A DNA stretch of 64,000 bases, taken from NCBI RefSeq assembly GCF_023091745.1, contig NC_068915.1, forward strand, positions 48,108,001 to 48,172,000, read 5' to 3'. The notes below the pieces were generated by a model, which ran no database searches, was not told where the DNA came from, and was given only the letters and a program-made list of their open reading frames with translations. Shown piece by piece: positions 56,355-64,000 of this stretch. The position numbers were made by a program, and so were the translations under genes. Numbering within the stretch: the stretch's first letter is position 1; each line of letters opens with the position of its first letter. This DNA is from Budorcas taxicolor (Eukaryota; Chordata; Mammalia; Artiodactyla; Bovidae).

Positions 56355-57384
56355 CAGTTCAGTTCAGTTCAGTTGCTCAGTCGTGTCCGACTCTGTGACC
56401 CCATGAATCCCAGCACACCAGGCCTCCCTGTCCATCACCAACTCCAGGAGTTCACTCAGACTCACATCCATTGAGTCAGTGATGTCATCCAGCCATCTCA
56501 TCCTCTGTCATCCCCTTTCTCCTCCTGCCCCTAATCCCTCCCAGCATCAGAGTCTTTTCCAATGAGTCAACTCTTTGCATGAGGTGGCCAAAATACTGGA
56601 GTTTCAGCTTCAGCATCATTCCCTCCAAAGAAATCCCAGGGCTGATCTCCTTCAGAATGGACTGGTTGGATCTCCTTGCAGTCCAAGGGACTCTCAAGAG
56701 TCTTCTCCAACACCACAGTTCAAAAGCATCGATTCTACGGCACTCAGCTTTCTTCACAGTCCAACTCTCACATCCATACATGACCACTGGAAAAACCGTA
56801 GCCTTGACTAGATGGACCTTTGTTGGAAAAGTAACGTCACTGCTTTTCAATATGCTGTTTAGGTTGATCTTAACTTTCCTTCTAAGGAGTAAGCGTCCTT
56901 TAATTTCATGACTGCAGTCACCATCTGCAGTGATTTTGGAGCCCCCCAAAATAAAGTCTGACACTGTTTCTGCTGTTTCCCCATCTATTTGCCATGAAGT
57001 GATGGGGCCAGATGCCATGATCTTCATTTTCTGAATGTTGAGCTTTAACCCAACTTTTTCACTCTCCTCTTTCACTTTCATCAAGAGTCTTTTTAGTTCC
57101 TCTTCACATTCTGCCATAAGTGTGGTGTCCACTGTATATCTGAGGTTATTGATATTTCTCCCGGCAATCTTGATTTTAGCTTGTTCTTCTTCCAGCCCAG
57201 CGTTTCTCATGATGTACTCTGCATATATGTTAAATAAGCAGGGTGACGATATACAGCCTTGACGTACTCCTTTTCCCATTTGGAACCAGTCTGTTGTTCC
57301 ATGTCCAGTTCTAACTGTTGCTTCCTGACCTGCATATAGGTTTCTGAAGAGGCAGGTCAGGTGGTCTGGTATTCCCATCTCTTT
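56355..57384 (-). mobile_element. BovB LINE inside the L1 endonuclease region
   Basis: It runs from cagtt repeats to tggtattcccatctcttt. The L1 text before it (aggtgctcctctgttgggtg) and after it (attgatttcttgaacattatg) belongs to one ORF2 endonuclease, but about 30 bp of L1 are lost and a short non-L1 filler (ggagtagcaaaggaagtctt) sits at the BovB 5' junction. Confidence 0.95.
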
Positions 57385-57531
57385 GGAGTAGCAAAGGAAG
57401 TCTTCCTTTTGCATTGATTTCTTGAACATTATGTAGTGTCCTTCTTTATCTCTTGTTATCTTTATTTTAATGTCTGTTTTGTCTGATATGAGGATTGCTG
57501 CTCCAGCTTTATTTTTGTTTCCCATTTGCAT
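56485..57531 (-). pseudogene. 348-codon chimeric frame: L1 endonuclease piece + BovB RT
   Basis: This is the longest open frame in the window. Residues 1 to about 40 match L1 ORF2 endonuclease (NKNKAGAAILISDKTDIKIK, RDKEGHYIM). After a short filler (DFLCYS), residues from about 51 are BovB RT: EMGIPDHLTCLFRNLYAGQE, GVRQGCISSPCLFN, then KITADGDCSHEIKGRLLLRR, VVMYGCESWTVKKAECRRID and YFGHLMQRVDSLEKTLMLGG. The catalytic YADD is changed to YTVD, so it has no RT activity. The insertion happened to keep frame, and I see no promoter evidence for a product. Confidence 0.9.
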
Positions 57532-57899
57532 GGAATATATTCTTCCATCCTCTTGCTTTCAGTCTATATGTCTTCAGGTCCACTCTGGGTTTACTGTAGA
57601 CAGCATATATTTGGGTCTTGTTTTGTATCCATTAAGCCAGCCTGTGTCTTTTGGTAGGAGCATTTAATCCATTACAGTAGTTATTGATATATATGTTCCT
57701 ATTGCAGTTTTCTCAATTGCTTGGGGTTAATTTTCTAGATCTTTTTTCTTCTTTTTCATCTCTTGTATTCCTTGACTATACAAATCCTCTTAAGATTTGT
57801 TGTAAAGCTGGCTTGGTGGTACTGGAGTCTCTTTACTTTTGCTTGTCTGAAAAGCTTTTTGTTTCTCCATCAATTTTGAATGATATCCTTGCTGGGTAC

Positions 57900-58640
57900 A
57901 GTAATCTTGGTTGTAGTTTTTTCCCTTTCAGTACTGTAAATATATCCTGCCATTCCCTTCTAGCATGCCAAGTTTCTGCTGAAAGATCAACTGTTGAATG
58001 TATGGAGTTTCCATTTTATGTTACTTATTGCTTTTCCCTTGATGCTTTGAATATTCTTTCTTTGTGTTTAGTCTTTGTTAGTTTGATTAGTATGTTTCTT
58101 GGCATGTTTCTCTTTGGGTTTATCCTGGGACTCTGTGCCTCTTGGACCTGAATGACTATTTCATTTTTCATGTTGGGGAAATTTTCAACTATAATCTCTT
58201 CAAAAATTTTCTCATACCCTTTATTTTTCTCTTCTTCTTCTGGGATCTCTATAATTTGAATATTGGTGTGTTTGATATTGCCCCAGAGGTCTCTGAGACT
58301 ATCCTCAGTTCTTTTCATTCTTTTACTTCATTCTACTCTTCAGAAGTTATTTCCACCACTTTCTCTTCCTGCATGCTGATTCATTCTTCTGCTTCAGATA
58401 TTCTGCAATTGATTCCTTCTAGAGTATTTTAAGTTTCAGTAATTATATTATTTGTCTCTATATGTTTATTATTTAATTCTTCTAGGTCTTTGTTAATTGA
58501 TTCTTGAATTTTCTCCGTTTTATTTTCAAGATTTTTGATCATCCTTATTATCATTATTCTGAATTCTTTTTCAGGTAGTTTGCCTATTTCCTCTTCTTCT
58601 TTTTTTGGGGGGGTTGGGGGGAGCCTCTGTTTTTTTACTT
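57900..58640 (-). pseudogene. L1 ORF1 remnant
   Basis: The 97-codon frame 58025-58318 shows the ORF1p RNA-binding region: MKRTEDSLRDLWGNIKHTNI, IQIIEIPEEEEKNKGYEKIF, ENFPNMKNEIVIQVQEAQSP and NPKRNMPRNILIKLTKTKHK. The N-terminal coiled-coil part lies upstream to about 58640 in broken frames. ORF1p is the L1 RNA chaperone that packages L1 RNA. Here it is non-functional. Confidence 0.88.
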
Positions 58641-59220
58641 TGTTCCTTCACTTGTGTAGTATTTCTCTGCCTTTTCATTATTATTATTTTTTTAACTTAT
58701 TGTGTTTGAGGTCTCCTTTTCCCAGGCATCTAGGTTGAATTCTTTCTTCCTTTTGGTTTCTGTCCTCCTATGTTTGGTCCTGTGGGTTTGCGGAAATTTC
58801 ATATAGGGTGAGATTTGTGCTGAGTTTTTTGTTTATTTGTTTATCCTCTGATGGGAAAAGCTGAGTGAGGTGGTAATCCTGTCTGCTTATGATTGGGTTT
58901 GTATTTTTGTTTTGTTTATTATTTAGATGAGGTGTCCTTCACAGGGTGCGATTGGTGGTTGGGTGATACCAGGTCTTGTATGCAAGTGGTTTCTTTTGTG
59001 TGAGTTCTCACTATTTGATAATCCCTAGGGTTAGTTCTCTGGTAGTCTAGGTTCTTGGAGTTAGTGATCCCACTCCAAGGATCAGGGCTTGATTTCTGGT
59101 CAGGAAAGAATAGTCCACAAGTCATTTGTTATGGCATTGAGATTAAAACAAATTTCCAAAAGTGAGAAACTAAAGATGAATCCCAGACAAATGACAGTTA
59201 CAAAATCAGGCAAATAACAG

Positions 59221-59719
59221 AATATACACATATAGATATGCACCTATAAGCAAAGTCAAAACAGTCCAACAAAAATAAAGTACAGTTGATTGAGCTGGTG
59301 AAGAAAGGAAATCGAAAATTATATTTACAAGTTAAGAACAAAACTATCTAAAGTAGAAACTGGTAAACAAAACTAAAGCAAAGTGCCAAGTGGGGAATAA
59401 ACCAATGGAAACAAAACTACCAAATATGTTGAGGGGAAAGAAAAGAAAGAATATATAGGCAAAGTTAAATAGAGTTAGATGAAGATGAATTATATATAGA
59501 AATGATTAATTGCAAGGAGTAAAGAACAGTATGAAAGGCAAAGGAATAAATGTAGAAAAAATATAATAGGTTTAAAAAATTAAAAAATATATAAAAACCA
59601 GAAAAGAAAAAAAAAAAGCAAGGAAGAAAGAAAAAAGTTTTAAAAAAGAGAAAACTTCACAGAAAACAAAAGCCCAATGTAGATACAAAGGTTTATAACA
59701 ACAATAAAAATTGTGACTG
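59221..59719 (-). repeat. L1 5' UTR tandem unit 1 (499 bp)
   Basis: It starts aatatacacatatagatatg and ends aaaattgtgactg. The next copy starts immediately with aatatacacatagacatata. Shared landmarks include caacaaaaataaagtac, gcaaagtgccaa, taaatgtagaaaaa and cccaatgtagatacaaagg. Confidence 0.9.
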
Positions 59720-60194
59720 AATATACACATAGACATATACACCCATAAGCAAAATCAAAGCAATCCAACAAAAATAAAGTACGATAAATTGACCCAGTGA
59801 ACAAAGGAAACCAAAAATTATATCTACCAATTAAGAACAAAACTAACTAAAGCATAAACTATAAAACAAAACTAAAGCAAAGTGCCAATTGAAGAATAAA
59901 GCAGTGAAAATAAAACTAACATATGTTGAGAAGAAAGAAAAGAAAAAATAAATATGCAAAATTAAATAGAGGTATTTAAAGAAGATTTATATACATTAAA
60001 GATTAACTTCAAGGGGAAAAGAACAGTAGGGAAAGCAATCAAAAGAATAAATGTAAAAAAATAATAATAGGTTTTAAAATTTAAAAATTAAAATTAAAAA
60101 AAAAAGAGCAAAGAAAAAAAAAGGAAAACTCCACAGAATTGCAAAAGTCCAATGTAGAGGCAGAGGTTTGTAACAACAATAAAAAATGTGACTG
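59720..60194 (-). repeat. L1 5' UTR tandem unit 2 (475 bp)
   Basis: It is the second copy, with the same landmarks in the same order (caacaaaaataaagtacg, gcaaagtgccaattg, gtccaatgtagaggcagagg) and the same gtgactg end. The copies differ by many substitutions and small indels, so the duplication is not recent. Confidence 0.9.
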
Positions 60195-60864
60195 AGGGAA
60201 AAAAAAAAGCTCAAAAATTTAATTAAATTTCACAATACCAATAAAGTAGACAACTAAAAGGAGGGGTGGGGAATCCAAACGAATCTCCAGAACAAGTCAA
60301 AACATAAGAATGATGAATGTTTTGAATCACTGCTGTCACAGTCCTTTCCTTCACTGGGAGTCAGAGTCCACCTCACTTTCCTAGGATGCCCTCCAACATT
60401 GTACTGATATCTGGACCTGCTGTGGGGGCAGCTCTGATTCTAATTTGGTCCTACTCCTTGCTTCCAGTCTCCACAGTTATCTGAACTAGTGCACTGTCTA
60501 TTGTGGGAGCTCTCAGTGTCCTTTTATATATTCTATAGACACAGAGTCTGCCTAGTTGAGCATGTGGATTTAATCTGTAGCTTGTACAGCTGATGGGAAG
60601 GTTTTGGGTCTTCTTCTTTAGCCTCACTACCCCTAGGTTTCAATTGTGGTTTTAGTTCCACCTCTGCATTTGGGTGGTCCACTGGGATTTGCTCCTGAGA
60701 CTTCCCTGGAGGACTTGGGTTTGTCCCTGTGAGGGCCAGGTATGGAGTTGGTGCAGCTGCTTGGGTTGCATGGGTTCTGGCAACACCAGGTTCTCAGGGG
60801 ACTTAGCAGATAGGGTAGCAGGAAATATAGTACTCTAGAAAGGTATGGAAACAAGTATTGGCCA

Positions 60865-60960
60865 GTACTCTCCAGTATTCTTGCCTGGAGAACTCTCCTG
60901 ACAAAAAAGTCTGGCAGACCACAGTCTACAGGGTCGCAAAGAGTTGGATACCATCAAAGC
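60865..60960 (+). mobile_element. BovA-like segment in the L1 5' UTR
   Basis: The order gtactctccagtattcttgc, ctggagaactctcctgac and gggtcgcaaagagttggata matches the BovA SINE body in sense, i.e. opposite to the L1. The flanking text is L1 5' UTR. I recall this arrangement in other ruminant L1s but cannot verify it here. The tRNA head is absent. Confidence 0.68.
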
Positions 60961-61185
60961 AACCCTGTGTGCACAGGTGCAAGACTTTTTTGCCTGTGGC
61001 AACTCTGCTCCAGTGAGAGTTGAGCATGAAGGTGGTGCATCTGCATGGCTTGTGGGGACCCTGGCAGCACCAAGTGTGCAGGGACATGGACTGCCTCTGC
61101 CTCAGGAGTTAACGTCCTATCAGAGTTTTTTTTTTCAGCTTCTTGTAGCTGGTGATCAGAAGGCCTCTTTGGCCACTCTTTCTCT

Positions 61186-61395
61186 GTAGTTCTGCCCATT
61201 TAGGCACTTAGAGGGCTCCCTTGCCTGGGGTCCTTCTCAATTGTTCTGCACATCAGGAACAGAGAGGAGGCCCCTCCTCGCTGGGGTCCTATTCTGTAGA
61301 TCTGTGCATCAGGCACTTAAAGGAGCACCCTGGCTGGGATCATACTCTGCAGCTCAGTGTGTCAGGCATTTGATGGGCCAGCCTCTCTAGTGTTC
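61186..61395. repeat. GC-rich tandem repeat, four units of 48-57 bp
   Basis: Units start at 61186, 61243, 61296 and 61349. Each carries the pattern g(t/c)ag-tctg-gcatcaggca-tta-gagg-gc-ccctggctgggg-tc-t-tct with substitutions. The array lies in the L1 5' UTR. Confidence 0.72.
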
Positions 61396-62076
61396 TGCTG
61401 CTGATGCTGGCATGTGGGGAGAGAGAGGCTACGGTAATGGCTTCACACCCTATGAGTGACTCAGCATTATTGCCTTGTTTCCATGGCTGCCTGGCTTTCT
61501 TCCGTAGGCATTTCCCACCAGGATCTCCTCTCTCACATCCCCTTCATCTGTCTCTCCGCAGTCAGCACCAGCCCTCACCCTGGCCCTGGGATTGCTCCAC
61601 AATCCCTAAGTTTCAGCTACCAGCCACTGTGCTTTCCAGGAGACCTGTGTCCCTGTCTGAGGTATGTTTGGCTGTGGCAAGGACTGTCTGATTCTAATTC
61701 CATTTAGGCTGCCACGCATCAGCTATTTCACTCTCAGTCTTAAATATTTCTTCTCTGACTCAGACAATTGCCCTGATGTGGGGATCGGACCCCTGCTTCA
61801 GTTCCTCTACCCACCAAGGGCAGCTCCAGTCCTACTAACGCTCTTGTTTTTCTCCCTTAGTTCCTTAGTCCTACCGAGTTTTGTATGATTCTATATAATT
61901 CTTTTCCACTGGTCAGGTACTCCTGTCCACTCTCAACTGGTGTTCTGCATGGACTTCTGTGTCCAAATGCTTATTCCTGATGTATCCATGGAGAGAGACA
62001 TACTCTACATCCACCTACTCCTCTGTCATCCTGTTCTTCTGCTGGAATTTTTAATGTTGATAACTTGTATCTAGTT

Positions 62077-62089
62077 CCCCCCCCCCCCC
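62077..62089. repeat. Poly-C tract (13 C)
   Basis: Thirteen uninterrupted C just outside the L1 5' end. The tract is likely to be unstable and hard to sequence. Confidence 0.95.
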
Positions 62090-62099
62090 TTTGTCTATT

Positions 62100-62790
62100 C
62101 TCTTTATCTTAGGTTTATAGAGGTTTGACTATGATATACCTATGGGTGATTTTTAATTTTACCTTCTTTTGGAGTTACTGGGTTTCTTGGATCTGTGAAT
62201 TCTCATTTTTCACCAAATTTAGGAAACTTGAAAGCTAATATTTCTGAAGTTATTTCCTTATTTCTTTACTTTGAAGGATCCAATTACATGTATCCCTTCC
62301 GAAAATGAATTTTTGTGTTTTTCTTTTCCCAACTTTTTTTCATTGACTCAGTTTGAATGATTACTATTAATCTGAATTTCAAATTTGCTGATCATTCTGC
62401 TTTTGAATTCATCCTATAACATTTTCATATCAGATATTCTATATTTGCTTTTTTAAAGAATTAGAGTTTTTGTTTATAGTCCATATATATTTTTAAGATT
62501 CTCAATTATGTTTATTTTCTTTCAAATTCTTGATCATACTTTCTGTTTTAAAATCCTTATCTGCAAATTGAAACCTCAGTTTCATTGTGGTGTCTGTTTC
62601 TATTAGCTCTTTTATTCTTTTGGTAGAAAAATACATATTTCTGTTTCCTTTGGCTATGGAATGAATTTTTGTTTTCTCATGTCCAGTAATAATGATTGTT
62701 TGCTATATTATAAAATGTCTGGATTATATTTCTTCTTTTAAAGTGTTTTATTTTTTCTGACAGATAGCCAAATGAAAATTGATCATCATG
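62100..62790 (-). mobile_element. Older L1 (L1M/HAL1-type) fragment
   Basis: The order gtttcttggatctgtgaatt, tttttcaccaaatttaggaa, ctgcttttgaattcatccta, aaatccttatctgcaaattg and attataaaatgtctggatta follows the antisense text of old L1M/HAL1 elements ('ttcatcaaatttgggaa ... gttttaaagtctttgtc'). It is decayed, with no frame. Confidence 0.55.
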
Positions 62791-63744
62791 AACCTTTATT
62801 TTAGACTTTGTTTGAGTGGTTATGTTCTACTACTTTGCTTTGTTCTACTTGTGATCCTACTTTGAAAGCATGATATTTCTGGAGTGTCAACAGCACTCCT
62901 AGGGTACTCAGTGAGTCTCCACTCTAGCTGGAACATTCTGTAAAGCTCTCAGCACTGGGGAACCTCTCATATCTTCATTCAGTTACTAGTCCCCAGCAGC
63001 TGTTCTCTGACACATCTTAAAATCTCACCCTAAGCCTTTATAGCTTTGCTTTTAGCCAAGGGACAGAGGAAATAACATGCTCACATAAGAGTTTTTCTCT
63101 GTACAGCTCTCCTTCCTCCTCCTGCTTCACACCTCAGAAGCTCTGACTCTTATTTCTGCCTGCTTCTTTCATTGAGACTGCAGCTTTTCACTTGGGTTTC
63201 TCCTCTTTGTGCTGTAGTCTAAAAGACAAAACAAAACAAAACAAAAAACCTCTTAGGCAGGAAGCCAGAGTGAATGTAGGGTTCACTTGTCAGAGTTTTT
63301 CTCTTTTCTCAGATAAAATAGGCGTACCCTCTGTTGTCCATTCTTGAAAACAATTGCCTCATATAGTTTGTCTCTTTTTATACTTGTTTGCAAAGGGTGC
63401 AGTAGCCTGATATAGTAACTGTGTCGTGGCTAGAAATGAAAATTCCAAATATATTTTATTTTCACCTAGATAAAGAAAACGAGGCATAGGGTTTACCATA
63501 TTTATCTCAAAGCAGTACTTTCAAGGAAAATGCATTCTCTTTGTCTCAATCTAAAGAGGAACTTAGATTGATTTAAAATGAATTTGTTAGAATCTGGTCT
63601 AGAATATTACCAGGGAGACAACAATATTTAAATATTCACCTTGGATTTACAAGCTGTCAAAACACCCTCATAATCATTATCAGATGAATATTCATATTAT
63701 ATATTCAATATTTTTACATATAGTACATTTTTAATTACTCATTT
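62791..63744. other. Unassigned DNA with an (AAAAC)n tract
   Basis: No repeat family or gene is recognised except a five-unit aaaac run at 63222-63246. Confidence 0.45.
63222..63246. repeat. (AAAAC)n microsatellite
   Basis: About five aaaac units following aaaagac. Confidence 0.9.
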
Positions 63745-63895
63745 TTGAACACTATGGCAGCCTTGTGGGATGACAATATTTCATATAGTGAGACTTCAAC
63801 AAAGAGAGATTAAGTAATTTGCTCAAAGTGACACATAGAAGTTGCACTGGAGCCAGAAATCCACCACAAAAAGCCCAAAGCCATACTTTTTAACT
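63745..63895 (-). mobile_element. MIR SINE fragment
   Basis: The order gagattaagtaatttgctca, aagtgacacatagaagttg and actggagccagaaatcc is the antisense MIR core and 5' half ('gaggttaagtaacttgcccaaggtcacacagc'). Clear family resemblance. Confidence 0.78.
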
Positions 63896-64000
63896 AGTGT
63901 GTTTTATCGCAACAAAAGATGAGCCTTTTCCCTTGTGATCTCCAAAAACACGGTTTTATTCACTTCCTGCTATAGCACCCATTCCACTCCACTGTCCCCA

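Larger units (their letters stand above)
53434..62045 (-). mobile_element. L1-BT-type LINE-1, 5'-complete, 3'-deleted, 8.6 kb with insertions
   Basis: Read on the minus strand it comprises a 5' UTR of about 3.3 kb (58720-62045), ORF1 (about 57900-58640) and ORF2 down to KINSKWIK near 53434. About the last 200-230 codons of ORF2, the 3' UTR and the A-tail are missing. Nested inside are a Bov-tA (55534-55749), a BovB (56355-57384) and a TA-rich minisatellite (54208-54410). Frames are broken throughout and the RT motif is mutated, so it is inactive. Confidence 0.88.
58720..62045 (-). promoter_or_regulatory. L1 5' UTR with tandem monomers
   Basis: Upstream of ORF1 the L1 has an unusually long 5' UTR. 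From its 5' end at about 62045 (minus strand gcagaagaacaggatgacag, likely a decayed form of the aagatggcgg YY1-type start) it contains a GC-rich part with 53-57 bp tandem units (61186-61395), a BovA-like segment (60865-60960), and two A-rich direct repeats of about 0.5 kb (59221-60194). 5' UTRs of active L1s hold the internal promoter. This copy is not expected to be active. Confidence 0.7.

Overview
This is a gene-poor stretch of nuclear DNA from a ruminant, most likely a bovid. The evidence is the repeat content: BovB (RTE-clade) LINEs with the (TGAAC)n 3' terminus, Bov-tA and BOV-A2 SINEs, an L1-BT-type LINE-1, and older mammalian repeats (MIR, L2-type, MER5A, MaLR LTR). The species cannot be fixed from the sequence. 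I found no host protein-coding exon, tRNA, snRNA or rRNA gene. Nearly every long open frame is a piece of a LINE reverse transcriptase or a chance frame through a SINE.

Layout. 1-9.4 kb: AT-rich unique DNA, a MER5A DNA transposon with its 8-bp target duplication, a long ancient repeat, an L1 3' end split by a Bov-tA, a BovB that itself carries a tiny L1 tail, an inverted BovA/BovB pair, and nested Bov-tA SINEs. 9.4-25 kb: mostly old or unique DNA with scattered SINEs, MIR/L2 relics, one BovB, two L1 3' UTRs head to head, and a possible retrocopy. 25-36 kb: a young BOV-A2, a TA-flanked Tigger/MER2-like MITE split by a 1.4-kb BovB, a solo class-I LTR with a 4-bp duplication inside an ancient repeat, and the only plus-strand BovB. 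36-52 kb: the densest BovB region (six minus-strand copies, two of about 2 kb), a MaLR LTR, another solo LTR, and an old L1 3' UTR that received a BovB, a Bov-tA and an L1-BT in turn. 53.4-62.05 kb: one antisense L1 of about 8.6 kb, 5'-complete but lacking its 3' end. It has a structured 5' UTR with two tandem repeat systems and carries a Bov-tA and a BovB. 62.1-64 kb: an older L1 relic and a MIR.

Functionally the window is a record of retrotransposition. L1-type machinery mobilised itself, and BovB mobilised Bov-tA/BOV-A2, which share its 3' end. Two BovB frames keep the YADD motif, but none is full length; the big L1 has FADD changed to FAND and is dead. Twelve of thirteen BovB copies lie on the minus strand. 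The points most worth checking are the L1 5' UTR repeat architecture (59.2-61.4 kb), the in-frame L1-endonuclease/BovB-RT fusion frame (56,485-57,531), and the BovB strand bias. I see no convincing new functional system.
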